64,000 nt of DNA, from contig NZ_PYMJ01000002.1 of assembly GCF_003025615.1 (NCBI RefSeq), forward strand, positions 186,001 through 250,000, given 5' to 3'. The position numbers and the translations under genes were made by a program. The notes beneath the pieces were generated by a model. That model did not search any database. It was given only the letters and a program-made list of their open reading frames with translations, and was not told where the DNA came from. Positions 47,151-56,088 of this stretch are shown here, piece after piece (the stretch's first letter is position 1; each line of letters begins with the position of its first letter). The DNA is from Photobacterium frigidiphilum. GTDB lineage: Bacteria; Pseudomonadota; Gammaproteobacteria; Enterobacterales; Vibrionaceae.

Positions 47151-49031
47151 CTATGGATTATTGCCACGTAAGGCAACGATTCGTTCACGCAGTTCAGAGC
47201 TATGAATATTGTCTGATGGTGAAATTGGTTCTCCTGCGACTACAGTAACCTTTGACCAAAAACGTTTTGGCATCTTCAATAAAGCGCTGCCTCGTTCACG
47301 GCTGAAAAGACTGCCCCATAACCCTTGTAAAGCAACGGGAATAACGGGTACAGAAGACCGCTTAATGATGATATCAATGCCACGTAAGAATGGGCCTATT
47401 TCACCGTCGTAGGTGAGTTGCCCTTCAGGGAAGATACAAACAATGTCGCCATTTTCTAAATATTGGGTGACTTGCGAAAAGGCTCTATGCACTGAACGAC
47501 GCTCATTAGGGTCAACAGGAATAACCTTACAAGCTTTACAAAATACCGAGATAAACGGCAGGCTAGAAATGTCTTTATCCATTAGAAAACGAATAGGGCG
47601 AGGATAAGCCCCCGCTAATAATAACGCATCCATGTAACTGACATGATTGCAGACAATCAGTGCACCGCCTTGTAGAGGAATATTATCTAAATTCTTATGT
47701 TTCACTCGGTACATAGTGTGTGTAACGAGCCACACCAGAAAGCGCCAGAAAAAATCGGGTACTTGTACGTATAGATAAATAACAACAATAAAGTTAGTGA
47801 TTGATAGAAACAGAAAGAACTGTGGAATACTAAATTCTAATACTGATAAAAAGACAATCGATAGAATGGCACTCGCCACCATGAATAACGCATTCCAAAT
47901 ATTATTTGCAGCAATGATTTGTGCGCGTTCATCTTCTTTTGCTCGGCTTTGCATCATGGCGTAAAGAGGAACAATGAACACCCCACCAGAAACACCCAAC
48001 AGCATTAATGCGATGAAAATATGGAAAAGCTCAGGCTGAGCAATGAACTCAATAAAACTGTTTGATACTGGTACCATATCTGGCGAAGCAAAGAAAAGAA
48101 TGGCACTGAATAACGTAATACCAAAACTACCCAAAGGGACAATACCGGGTTCAATTCGGTGGCCAGACAGGCGGTCACATAATAGTGAGCCTGTAGCGAT
48201 GCCAATTGAAAATAATGCGAGTAAGAAAGAAACAGAAGCCGCGCCACCACCAAGGTGGATTTTAGCAAAATTAGGGAATTGGGTTAGGTAACATGCCCCT
48301 AAAAACCAAAACCAACTAATGCCTAACACACATTGAAAAACGGTTTTGTCTTTCTTGGCTATTGCTAATGTATGGCGTGTTTGTGTAATCGGCTGCCATT
48401 TAAATTCAAGGTTAGGATTACTCGGCTTCGCTTCAGGTATTTTACGGGACGTGGCATACCCTAAAACAGCAAAAGAGACGACGCTAATGGCTGCAATTAA
48501 AGGCGCATCTTGCTGGTTGGCTATCACGCCAGCTAACAAGGTACCGAGTAAAATTGCCAGAAAAGTACCTGTCTCGACTAATGCATTGCCTGAAACGAGT
48601 TCTTCTTTTCTTAAATGTTGGGGTAAAAGTGCATATTTGGCTGGACCAAAAAATGCGGACTGGGTTCCCATCAAAAATAAGAGAATCAGCAGCATCATGT
48701 AACTTTCGGTGAGAAAGGCGATAGCGGCTAAAGCCATAATAATAATTTCAGCAAACTTTACGATACGCATAATCTGCGCTTTATCGTATTTATCTGCTAA
48801 TACACCTGCCGAGGCTGAAAAAAGGAAAAAAGGGAGAATAAATAAGCCAGCCGCGAGGTTAATGATCAGATCTGAATCGAGGGGCAATGTACCAGGAGCA
48901 GAAAATGCAATAAGAATGAGCAAGATATTCTTATAGACATTATCGTTAAAAGCCCCAAGAGCCTGCGTAAGAAAATAGGGTAGAAACCGCTGCTTAGTTA
49001 AAAGGCGCGATTGGGGCTGAACACTCATCAA
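47151..49031 (-). CDS. MFS transporter fused to a PlsC-type acyltransferase (Aas/LplT-like)
   Basis: A 626-residue fusion. The N-terminal part (about 1-420) is an LplT-like major facilitator: LPYFLTQALGAFNDNVYKN is typical (starting FLPYFL), followed by a DKYDKAQIMR loop and about 12 membrane segments. The C-terminal part (about 440-625) is a lysophospholipid acyltransferase with the HX4D motif in CNHVSYMDALLL, FPEGQLTYDG and PVIPVALQG. The acyl-ACP synthetase domain of bifunctional Aas is absent. It probably flips and re-acylates lysophospholipids. A TetR gene lies nine bases upstream. Confidence 0.9.
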   Translation of the reverse strand: MMSVQPQSRLLTKQRFLPYFLTQALGAFNDNVYKNILLILIAFSAPGTLPLDSDLIINLAAGLFILPFFLFSASAGVLADKYDKAQIMRIVKFAEIIIMALAAIAFLTESYMMLLILLFLMGTQSAFFGPAKYALLPQHLRKEELVSGNALVETGTFLAILLGTLLAGVIANQQDAPLIAAISVVSFAVLGYATSRKIPEAKPSNPNLEFKWQPITQTRHTLAIAKKDKTVFQCVLGISWFWFLGACYLTQFPNFAKIHLGGGAASVSFLLALFSIGIATGSLLCDRLSGHRIEPGIVPLGSFGITLFSAILFFASPDMVPVSNSFIEFIAQPELFHIFIALMLLGVSGGVFIVPLYAMMQSRAKEDERAQIIAANNIWNALFMVASAILSIVFLSVLEFSIPQFFLFLSITNFIVVIYLYVQVPDFFWRFLVWLVTHTMYRVKHKNLDNIPLQGGALIVCNHVSYMDALLLAGAYPRPIRFLMDKDISSLPFISVFCKACKVIPVDPNERRSVHRAFSQVTQYLENGDIVCIFPEGQLTYDGEIGPFLRGIDIIIKRSSVPVIPVALQGLWGSLFSRERGSALLKMPKRFWSKVTVVAGEPISPSDNIHSSELRERIVALRGNNP

Positions 49032-49040
49032 ATACTCCGC

Positions 49041-49637
49041 TTATACGTGCCAAGCGTTTAAATAGGTGTTTAATAAGTTGTCTATCAGTGCTTTAGCGTC
49101 AACCGGAACGGAAGTAAACAATTTGTCATCAACACTTAATAACGTAATACCATGAACACCCGCCCATAAAACGCGGCTTGCTTCTAAGATATCGGCATCT
49201 GATTTCTGAGGCGTGATTTGACGGATTAGGGTTTCAAGCATACTTGTCATGCTATTAATTCGTTCAGATTGCCATTCAGGAAGTTCATCGCCATTCATTG
49301 TGTGTTGGAAAATCAACTGCCAGCGGTAAGGGTGGGCGGCTGCAAATTCTTGATAGCAATAAGCGAGCTTACGAAGTGCATCTTCAGGTGACGTTGCAGA
49401 GTTCATTTGTGCTTCTGCTTCTGCGAATAACTCATCAAGTGTTTGTGCTACAGCATGAAGTAGTAGTAGGTTGTAGTTACCAAATACATTCACTAATGTG
49501 CTTGGTACATAGCCGATCATGCCTGCTACTTTTCGTAAACTGAGTTCGTGATGCGGGTGTTCATTTAAAAAAAGTTTCACTTGCTCTAGTGTCATGCTTA
49601 CCAACTCTTCACGAGTGTGGTCATTTCGTCTTGCCAT
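49041..49637 (-). CDS. TetR-family transcriptional regulator
   Basis: A 198-residue TetR-type repressor: N-terminal helix-turn-helix (about 10-55, LRKVAGMIGYVPSTLVNVFGNYNLLL) and a C-terminal WHG-type ligand domain (WQLIFQHTMN, LWAGVHGITLLS). It is nine bases from the downstream MFS-PlsC gene and almost certainly co-transcribed, so it likely controls that membrane-lipid gene in response to a lipid-like ligand; that is inference. Possible operators upstream are AACGACGTT-centred (49729-49739) and the palindrome at 49816-49838. Confidence 0.88.
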   Translation of the reverse strand: MARRNDHTREELVSMTLEQVKLFLNEHPHHELSLRKVAGMIGYVPSTLVNVFGNYNLLLLHAVAQTLDELFAEAEAQMNSATSPEDALRKLAYCYQEFAAAHPYRWQLIFQHTMNGDELPEWQSERINSMTSMLETLIRQITPQKSDADILEASRVLWAGVHGITLLSVDDKLFTSVPVDAKALIDNLLNTYLNAWHV

Positions 49638-49815
49638 CGAATAGTACTCTTAATGATTTATTTGTTGTTATTATTATAAATGAATAAAAAGGCAACATAG
49701 CCAGCGATCCATGATTAGTTTAATTATAGAACGACGTTCGATATTCTAGTTGCTCACTTACGATATGGTCAAGTAATTAGCCAATTCTGAGTGCGAATAA
49801 AAGCCTATATGTGAT

Positions 49816-49838
49816 AACACTCTCACTTAGAGTGTTAC
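49816..49838. promoter_or_regulatory. Candidate operator palindrome upstream of the TetR gene
   Basis: TAACACTC-N7-GAGTGTTA has perfect 8-bp arms and no T run. A second short palindrome GAACGACGTTC (49729-49739) is nearer the TetR start. Either could be the repressor site. Confidence 0.4.
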
Positions 49839-49880
49839 CATAAATATAGCCCAACAAAAAAACATGATTTTATTGAATGC

Positions 49881-50276
49881 TTATGCGTTACGTTCTGAAT
49901 TTTTGACTGAAATCTGATCGTTCAACGTCCAGAAATCGACAAGAATACCGATTAAAAAGAAACCAAAAGTGCACAAGTATAGAATGCCAGTAAGCCATTT
50001 TCCCATATACATTCGATGAAGACCAAATACACCTAAAAACGTTAATAGCAACCATCCGACGGTATAATCAATGTTGCCTGCTTGGAAGCGAAAATCTGCT
50101 TCGCGATCCATCGACGGTATTAGAAATAAATCAATTAACCAGCCAATCCCGAATAACCCCAATGTTAAGAACCAAATTGTGCCAGTAACAGGCTTGCCAT
50201 AGTAAAATCGGTGAGCACCAGTGAAGCCGAAAATCCATAATAAATAGCCAATTAACTTACTATGTGTATCTTGCAT
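49881..50276 (-). CDS. TM2 domain-containing membrane protein
   Basis: A 131-residue inner-membrane protein made of two tandem TM2 units: GYLLWIFGFTGAHRFYYGKPVTG / LGLFGIGWLIDLFLIP and LLTFLGVFGLHRMYMGKWLTG / FGFFLIGILVDFWTL. Each unit has two membrane segments joined by the GxHRxYxGK turn. The function of TM2 proteins in bacteria is unknown. It appears to be a single gene; the ATG at 50276 has GGGAATA upstream. Confidence 0.9.
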   Translation of the reverse strand: MQDTHSKLIGYLLWIFGFTGAHRFYYGKPVTGTIWFLTLGLFGIGWLIDLFLIPSMDREADFRFQAGNIDYTVGWLLLTFLGVFGLHRMYMGKWLTGILYLCTFGFFLIGILVDFWTLNDQISVKNSERNA

Positions 50277-50670
50277 AAATATTCCCGTTGTTGTTCTTAT
50301 TTAGAGTGGTTACGCCACATGATCATATACTTGTTATATTCATTTTTTGACAAAATTTATAGAGGAAAGTGCAATAAAAAACTGTTTTGAAACAACATAC
50401 TACTCTTTTATCTCTATTTATGATTTGCCACTGTCAGATCGTACAGATAAAAGTGAGTCTCAAGTTTTTTTGTTAATGTGTTTCGATCAAGTTATTAATT
50501 TATCCGCTTTTTATCTTTAATAAGTATGTATTAAAAAGTCTATAATTCAACCGTTTGAGCGTATTTTTACATTATCATCATCATTAGTAACAATTTGCAC
50601 ATGAGGATTGATTGACTTTTTAAGGTATACAGATAGGATGCAACCAGAACATGGCAAAGGTAATAATAAT
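50277..50670. other. AT-rich divergent intergenic region
   Basis: Promoter region between the TM2 gene and the Tim44-like gene. It includes a repetitive ATCATCATCATT (about 50573-50584). I see no gene or conserved RNA. Confidence 0.45.
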
Positions 50671-51540
50671 ATGAAACGCTTCTTTACTCTGTTTGCTTTG
50701 ATCGTGGCGGTGTCGTTTTCGGCTCCTCATGCAGAAGCAAAGAAATTTGGTGGTGGCAAATCGTTTGGTAAAAGCTTTAAAACAGCGCCAGCGAAACAGC
50801 AACAGCCACAACAAACGAATACAATTAATAAACAAAATCCAACGGCTGCACAATCAGGTAAGAAAGGTCTGATGGGTGGTTTGATGGGCGGGTTATTGGC
50901 TGGTGGTCTACTTGCTGCATTCTTTGGTGGTGCGTTTGACGGCATTCAATTCATGGATATTCTTATCTTTGGTCTGATTGCATTTGTCATCTTCAAGTTA
51001 TTCAAAACAATGCGTGGCGCTAAAGGGACACCAACGGGTCATCGTGAAGCGTATGCAGGGAACTCCCCGCAACAGCAGCACAATACTCAGCAGCGTCAAC
51101 AAGCGCCTGAAATGAATACAGCTCCTCAGCAATCTGGTTATGCATCAACAGATAGCGATGTGCCGTTTAATTTGCCACCTAATTTCAATATGAATGCGTT
51201 CTTGAGCGGTGCTCGTGATCACTATCGTATTTTGCAAGGTGCATGGAACCACAACGAACTTGATAAAATTCGTGAATACGTTTCACCTGCTTTATTAGCT
51301 GATTTAACGGCAGAGCGCGCAAAACTTGAAGGTGAGCAACATACAGAAGTGATGTATGTTGATACTGAAATGGTACGCGCTGATTTTGATGCGAATTTAG
51401 CACAGCTAAGTATTCAATTCTCAGGTCGTTACAAAGATCGTAATGAAGAGCATGAAGCTGACATTACCGATGTTTGGCATTTAGAGCGTGATTTACGTAC
51501 GCCTAATGCACCTTGGTTGATTGTTGGTATTCAAGCTTAA
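50671..51540 (+). CDS. Tim44-like domain protein, secreted or membrane-anchored
   Basis: A 289-residue protein from ATG 50671 (AAAGG upstream). The start was chosen because MKRFFTLFALIVAVSFSAPHAEA is a clear signal peptide; in-frame codons at 50608 and 50638 would place residues before it. After the signal comes a Gly/Lys-rich and Gln-rich stretch, a Gly-rich hydrophobic segment (GGLMGGLLAGGLLAAFFGGAFDG), a second membrane segment (ILIFGLIAFVIFKLF), a Gln-rich linker, and a C-terminal Tim44/MRPL45-like domain (about 175-289). Its bacterial role is not established. A terminator follows. Confidence 0.85.
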   Translation: MKRFFTLFALIVAVSFSAPHAEAKKFGGGKSFGKSFKTAPAKQQQPQQTNTINKQNPTAAQSGKKGLMGGLMGGLLAGGLLAAFFGGAFDGIQFMDILIFGLIAFVIFKLFKTMRGAKGTPTGHREAYAGNSPQQQHNTQQRQQAPEMNTAPQQSGYASTDSDVPFNLPPNFNMNAFLSGARDHYRILQGAWNHNELDKIREYVSPALLADLTAERAKLEGEQHTEVMYVDTEMVRADFDANLAQLSIQFSGRYKDRNEEHEADITDVWHLERDLRTPNAPWLIVGIQA

Positions 51541-51572
51541 GCATTGAATCAGCGACGTAACTGTATAAGTAG

Positions 51573-51599
51573 AAGCCGCTTTAATCGAGCGGCTTTTTT
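51573..51599 (+). terminator. Intrinsic terminator after the Tim44-like gene
   Basis: AAGCCGCT and AGCGGCTT with a 7-base loop, followed by a T run. Confidence 0.9.
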
Positions 51600-52024
51600 G
51601 TGCCTGTAACTTGCGAGTACCGAATTTTTATCATCTTTGTTTAAAGAGTTTTTTTTGGGAATATGCAAAACAGTAAAATGCATTGAAGCACTATTTTTTC
51701 GTACCACGTGTGTATGATGAACAGATAGTCATCAGGTTTAAAAAAGTAGAGTCAGTAACTTTGAGTAGATGATTGAATTCATAGTTATGCGCATTGCGCA
51801 CTTGTTATAAACAGGAGTGGTGGCATAGTGAGCTACAGGATAATGAATACGATGGGTATAAATATCCAAATATTTGAACTAGGTCGCGATATCTGCTTTA
51901 AAGGTTTCCAGAGATTGATCTCTACACCTACTTTTATTCATATCAGGCGCTATTATTAAGCAAGTTGGTATTTAAACAAAACAGACCAAGTCTCGATTGG
52001 TAGTAAAATTATATAGAGGTGACT
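51600..52024. other. Intergenic region before the TIGR02647 gene
   Basis: About 425 bases, AT-rich. It contains a short palindrome TGCGCATTGCGCA near 51788-51800. A 29-codon frame from GTG 51828 is too short and unsupported. The AGAGGTG ribosome site at 52014-52020 belongs to the next gene. Confidence 0.45.
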
Positions 52025-52270
52025 ATGCCATATACTGCAGAACTTGTTGATGAAATGAACCTTCTTGTTAGGTTTCCAATGCACAGTGATTTGGAAGGAA
52101 TCAAGGTCCGCGGTGATGCTGCGCCTGAAATGGTAGCAGCAGCAAAACGTTTGTTTACTAAAGGTTTAGTAACGCAAGAAGATGGTGGTTATTTAACATT
52201 CTCTGGCCATCAAGCCGTAGAGCATGCTAAATCAACTATTCGTATTTTAACGGGTACCGTAGCCGTTTAA
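52025..52270 (+). CDS. TIGR02647 family protein
   Basis: An 81-residue cytosolic protein from ATG 52025, with GAGG five to six bases upstream. It fits the TIGR02647 conserved family of marine gammaproteobacteria and Pseudomonas: MPYTAELVDEMNLLVRFP, EGIKVRGDAAPEMVAAAKRL, LFTKGLVTQEDGGYLTFSGH. The pattern resembles a small winged-helix-like domain, but no function is known. It is convergent with the downstream cysteine-cluster gene. Confidence 0.88.
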   Translation: MPYTAELVDEMNLLVRFPMHSDLEGIKVRGDAAPEMVAAAKRLFTKGLVTQEDGGYLTFSGHQAVEHAKSTIRILTGTVAV

Positions 52271-52301
52271 TACATTTGAAAAATTAGAGCAAAACTTGTC
52301 A

Positions 52302-52550
52302 TTAAGTTATGTTTTCTAATTCCGTAATAATAGCTAAAGCTTGCTCGTTTGATGTACCACATATATCAGGGCAAGCTTTAAAATTATGGCACACCGCTGG
52401 CCGTTCTGGCTGACCAAAAATTTTGCAAAGATTCTTCTCGTTTAGCTGAATGCAGCGAACACCTGCTGGCTTACCATTTGGCATGCCGGGAATAGCAGAA
52501 GAGATACTTGGTGCAATACAACAAGCACCACAACTTAAGCGACATTCCAT
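52302..52550 (-). CDS. YkgJ-family cysteine cluster protein
   Basis: An 82-residue protein with seven cysteines: MECRLSCGACC at the start, RCIQLNEKNLCKIFG, and AVCHNFKACPDICG. This is the YkgJ (UPF0153) zinc/iron-cluster pattern. The function is unknown. It lies between the TIGR02647 gene and a second cysteine-cluster protein on the other strand. The ATG at 52550 follows a GATATGAG upstream sequence. Confidence 0.88.
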   Translation of the reverse strand: MECRLSCGACCIAPSISSAIPGMPNGKPAGVRCIQLNEKNLCKIFGQPERPAVCHNFKACPDICGTSNEQALAIITELENIT

Positions 52551-52794
52551 CTCATATCCTATACTTCACGAAGATATATCGTTGGGTTTTATAACCAATC
52601 ACGACATTTACAAAAGGTTGCGCAAGTTACCACTCATCGTTCTCAGGGTCAAAATTTCATGCTTTTTAATGGTGTAAATAATAATGCCTCTTATTACCGC
52701 TATTCTTCAGGCTTAATCCGTAGTATTCGCTTGCACTTTAATCATTAGACAGCTATAAAACCGCCTCCTTAGCTATATAGGCTAGGGTTAGGTA

Positions 52795-53247
52795 ATGAAT
52801 AGGTTGGGTAGTATGGTACGTTTTTGGGAAGATAAAGAATTAGCAATAATGACAGATCAAGAGTGGGAATCTCTCTGTGATGGTTGTGGTAAGTGCTGTT
52901 TGCATAAATTAATTGATGATGCGACAGATGATATTTATTTTACCAATGTTGCGTGTAGCTTACTGGATAACAACACTTGTTCTTGTAAAGACTACCAGAA
53001 CCGTTTTGAATCTGGTGAAGAGTGTTTAAAGCTAACACGTGAACGTATCGACGAGTTTGTTTGGCTGCCAGAAACGTGTGCATACCGTTTGCTTGCTGAA
53101 GGCAAACCGTTACCTGAGTGGCATCCTTTAATTACAGGCTCTAAAAAGGCGATGCACAAAGCGGGAGAGTCGGTGAAAGATCAAGTTGTCTATGAAATTG
53201 ATGTCATTGATTGGGAAGATCACATTACCAATCACCCTAACCGTTAA
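52795..53247 (+). CDS. ycgN: YcgN-family (UPF0260) cysteine cluster protein
   Basis: A 150-residue protein with [11 protein letters not shown] (about 29-39), [18 protein letters not shown] and ETCAYRLL, the YcgN/UPF0260 metal-cluster pattern. It has no signal peptide. The start is ambiguous: ATG 52795 has AGGG seven bases upstream, but family alignment favours ATG 52813 ([13 protein letters not shown]). Function unknown; in E. coli it is near minC and nudix-type genes. Confidence 0.9.
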   Translation: MNRLGSMVRFWEDKELAIMTDQEWESLCDGCGKCCLHKLIDDATDDIYFTNVACSLLDNNTCSCKDYQNRFESGEECLKLTRERIDEFVWLPETCAYRLLAEGKPLPEWHPLITGSKKAMHKAGESVKDQVVYEIDVIDWEDHITNHPNR

Positions 53248-53270
53248 TAGCATTATTGAATTCTAATAAA

Positions 53271-53318
53271 ACCCCGGCAATGATGACTTATTATAAGTTA
53301 CGCATTGCCGGGGTTTTG
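53271..53318. terminator. Bidirectional terminator between ycgN and dusC
   Basis: Perfect 12-bp arms ACCCCGGCAATG and CATTGCCGGGGT, with an inner ACTTA/TAAGT hairpin, followed by TTTT on the plus side and flanked by A-rich sequence on the other. Confidence 0.85.
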
Positions 53319-53372
53319 TGTATCTAATACTAAGAGAAAGTCTTGTCGATTGACGCTTTTGCAATGGCTGAC

Positions 53373-54323
53373 TTAAGCATGTGCTAATGCTTGAGCCCGT
53401 TGCAGAATATCAACAATGGGTGCTGCTTTATTCAAACTGCGAATGTCGACAAATAAGTCTTTAGCCTCAGGATACTCATGACGCAGGTAGGCAAACCATT
53501 GTTTAACGCGGTTAGGGTAGTAGAGCCCTTTATCACCTTTGATTTCAAATTCAGAAAACTTAAGCAATAGCTGAATAACATGGTGCCATGGCATATGTGC
53601 TTCATTGCGTTTTATGACATTACACAGGTTGGGTAAATTGAGTGCACCACGGCAAATCATCAATGCATCTGTTTGAGTAACGTTTAAGCATGCTTGCCCG
53701 TCTTGGTAGTTCCATACTTCACCATTAGCAATAATGGGAATAGAACTTTTTTCTTTTACTTGACGGATGTAGTCCCACTTTATTGTTTCGGCTTTATAGC
53801 CATCGACTTTTGTACGGGCATGAATGGCAATTTCATCACCGCCAGCCTGTGCCACTGCATCGACAATTTCAAAGCAGTGCGTTGGGTCATCCCACCCTAA
53901 ACGGACTTTTGCTGTTACAGGTTTCGTTGGGCAAACAGCACTACGTACTTCTTTGACTATTTGGTAAATCTTTTCGGGTTCTTTAAGCAGAACTGCACCA
54001 CCGCGATTCTTATTTACCGACTTCGCTGGGCAACCAAAATTAATATCGATACCTGCCGAGCCAAGATTACTTGCACGGTATGCATTTTCAGCCATCCATA
54101 CAGGCTCTTGACCTAACAGTTGAACACGCACAGGTGTACCTGATGTTGTTTTCCCACCATGGTGAAGCTCTGGACACAGGCGATAAAAAACACTACTGGG
54201 TAATAAGCTATCAATAATCCGAACGAACTCTGTGACGCAAAGATCGTAATCATTGATGTTTGTTAGCATCTCTCGCATTAAAGGGTCTAAGACGCCTTCC
54301 ATTGGACCTAAAATTACTCGCAT
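53373..54323 (-). CDS. dusC: tRNA-dihydrouridine(16) synthase
   Basis: FMN-dependent reductase that converts U16 in the tRNA D-loop to dihydrouridine. The 316-residue protein starts MRVILGPMEGVLDPLMRE (the DusC-type start), with CVTEFVRI, the catalytic Cys in INFGCPAKSVNKNRGGAVLL, TAKVRLGW, AIHARTK and FMN-phosphate-binding IIANGEVW. The EGVLD motif separates DusC from DusA and DusB. It is convergent with ycgN. Confidence 0.95.
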   Translation of the reverse strand: MRVILGPMEGVLDPLMREMLTNINDYDLCVTEFVRIIDSLLPSSVFYRLCPELHHGGKTTSGTPVRVQLLGQEPVWMAENAYRASNLGSAGIDINFGCPAKSVNKNRGGAVLLKEPEKIYQIVKEVRSAVCPTKPVTAKVRLGWDDPTHCFEIVDAVAQAGGDEIAIHARTKVDGYKAETIKWDYIRQVKEKSSIPIIANGEVWNYQDGQACLNVTQTDALMICRGALNLPNLCNVIKRNEAHMPWHHVIQLLLKFSEFEIKGDKGLYYPNRVKQWFAYLRHEYPEAKDLFVDIRSLNKAAPIVDILQRAQALAHA

Positions 54324-54413
54324 ATCACCCGTGGCTTTATCTGTGTGGCTACAAAAAGTGTAAGGTGCGAGATTTTAGTGCCCAAAGGCGTGCTTGTCAT
54401 CTAATCTTATGCG

Positions 54414-55127
54414 TTAAGCCGATTTATTCTTATCGTTCTTGTGTGATGATTTTTTTCTTATTAATGCTTTTCCCGATATTGCCTGTGTTTTTTTGCTATC
54501 GGTATACTCAGGTTCCAAACTTAGGGTAAGCATGTTGCGGGCAACATCTTCAGCAGGAATGGGCTCTAAATTAACAAGAGGACCAATCAAAAGCGGGTGG
54601 ATTATTTCAAATAAACGTTGAACAATAATTTCATCTTTACGGGGTTTAGAACGTTCGCCCGTTAGTGGCCCTGGTCTAACGAATGTGCAGCGAGCAAAGC
54701 CCATCTTGCTGAGTGCTTGCTCCATTTTTCCCTTACAGCGTAAATAGTGGGACGGTGACCACGGGTGAGCACCGAAACTGGATACAACCGTAATATTTTT
54801 CACGCCCAATAAATGCATCGTATTAGCCACATCTTTGACTAATTGATAATCAATAGCTTCTAAATCTTTGCTGCTGCCAGCTTGCTTCTTCGTCGTGCCT
54901 AGGCAAATGTAACCGTATGTTGGTGTATGATCTGTCTCATTCCATGTTGTTACCCGTAGCTCTGGGTGAACAATTTGCGTAAGATTTTTACTGTGAAAAG
55001 GCAGTTCACGGCGTGACAAAGAATAAACGATATTAAAATGCTCGCAGGCCAGTAATTGATGAAGAAGTTCATCACCTACTAGTCCACTAGCACCCGCAAT
55101 AATCGCACTCGCTTTTTCTTGACGCAT
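54414..55127 (-). CDS. NAD(P)-binding Rossmann-fold oxidoreductase
   Basis: A 237-residue atypical short-chain dehydrogenase similar to HTATIP2/NmrA-type proteins. N-terminal dinucleotide motif IIAGASGLVGDELL, GYICLGTTKKQAGS, VSSFGAHPWSPSHYLRCKG, VRPGPLTGER. The C-terminus is lysine-rich and charged. I chose ATG at 55127 because AGGGA lies about nine bases upstream; an in-frame start at 55148 would add seven residues. The substrate is unknown. It sits 90 bases upstream of dusC on the same strand. Confidence 0.85.
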   Translation of the reverse strand: MRQEKASAIIAGASGLVGDELLHQLLACEHFNIVYSLSRRELPFHSKNLTQIVHPELRVTTWNETDHTPTYGYICLGTTKKQAGSSKDLEAIDYQLVKDVANTMHLLGVKNITVVSSFGAHPWSPSHYLRCKGKMEQALSKMGFARCTFVRPGPLTGERSKPRKDEIIVQRLFEIIHPLLIGPLVNLEPIPAEDVARNMLTLSLEPEYTDSKKTQAISGKALIRKKSSHKNDKNKSA

Positions 55128-55172
55128 TATGTTGTCCCTAACTACCAAAAAGAAATACGTATGAAGTCATGT

Positions 55173-55200
55173 GGGTATATACCCAAGTTACCTTAAGATG
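55173..55200. repeat. TATACCCAAG-family dispersed repeat
   Basis: GGGTATATACCC palindrome (55173-55184) followed by AAGTTACCTTAAGATG, the same core as at 22509 and 36714. Confidence 0.65.
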
Positions 55201-55293
55201 CTCGTTTCAGCGAGAATAAAACCAGTTTTGCCTTTATCTTCATCAAATATCAACACTATTTATGTAGAATTGCAGTGTTGGTTGAAGATAAAG
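55201..55293. repeat. Hairpin-rich element next to the dispersed repeat
   Basis: CTCG/CGAG and AAAAC/GTTTT mini-hairpins are followed by a long inverted repeat: CTTTATCTTCA (55232-55242) with TGAAGATAAAG (55283-55293), and inside it CAACACT (55251-55257) with AGTGTTG (55274-55280). It resembles a small mobile or regulatory palindromic element; the 300 bases between the flanking genes hold no gene. Confidence 0.55.
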
Positions 55294-55393
55294 TTTAGTT
55301 ACACGCTTTGGTTTAACTATTTGTTAACGTTAGTTATGGAGTTATTAACGTAGAGTTTGCTGCCCTGTTCCTCGCATCCTCAGGTTGTTGAGG

Positions 55394-55399
55394 TATAAT
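55394..55399 (+). promoter_or_regulatory. Putative -10 box for the yecA-like/Nudix pair
   Basis: Perfect TATAAT about 40 bases before the ATG at 55441; no clear -35 box at the right distance. Confidence 0.4.
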
Positions 55400-55440
55400 C
55401 GGGCTATATTGAAAACCGTATGATAGAACCGGAAAATAAA

Positions 55441-56088
55441 ATGACAGACTTAATGACACTACCTGCTGATTGGGACGGCATGCCAACCGCATTCATCGAA
55501 GGCGCACTATTGGCAGCGAATGCAAACCCAAAGCCACTCGTTCCAGAAGCATGGTTACCAGTACTTATTAATGGTGGTGTGGTTGAAGAAGATCAAAAAG
55601 ATGTGACCGATGAACAGAAAAAAGCCATTCTTAGTCACTTTCAAATGCAGTATCAGTACATCAAAGCGGGTGAATACGAATTACCAAAAAGTGTAGCGTG
55701 GAATGCAGAAGATGGCGTGAGCGAATCTTTAGGACATTTCGCTGAAGGCTTTCTAAGTGTATGGCCTCAAATCGAACCTAATTGGGCCGATCAAGCTATT
55801 TCAGATGGCACGATGCGCATGTTATCTGCGCTTATTACAACGATGCTGTTGCTGCTTGATGAAGAAGACACATTAGCGCAAATGAAAGAGGCTGGAATGA
55901 CAAGCCTACCAGCTCCGAGCGATCTTTACCCTCAGGTATCACTGATGATTGGTGAAGTGGTAATGGCTGCTGATGAAATGCAGCAAGGCGCGGGTGCTCA
56001 AGCGGTAAACCCCTATAAAGAAACAGGTCGTAATGATGCTTGTTTATGTAATAGCGGTAAAAAATTCAAGCAATGTTGTGGTAAGTAA
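55441..56088 (+). CDS. YecA/UPF0149-family protein with C-terminal SEC-C metal-binding motif
   Basis: A 215-residue cytosolic protein. The body is a helical UPF0149/YecA domain and the C-terminus is a SEC-C zinc motif (GRNDACLCNSGKKFKQCCGK, Cys-x-Cys...CC). ATG 55441 has GGAAA upstream; an in-frame ATG at 55420 is possible but would leave only a very short leader after the -10 box. YecA-type SEC-C proteins are thought to bind ribosomes in E. coli. Its stop overlaps the Nudix start by one base. Confidence 0.85.
   Translation: MTDLMTLPADWDGMPTAFIEGALLAANANPKPLVPEAWLPVLINGGVVEEDQKDVTDEQKKAILSHFQMQYQYIKAGEYELPKSVAWNAEDGVSESLGHFAEGFLSVWPQIEPNWADQAISDGTMRMLSALITTMLLLLDEEDTLAQMKEAGMTSLPAPSDLYPQVSLMIGEVVMAADEMQQGAGAQAVNPYKETGRNDACLCNSGKKFKQCCGK

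Noticed and set aside
51828-51916. Possible 29-codon small ORF behind AGGAG
   Set aside because: Too short, poor spacing and no recognisable features.
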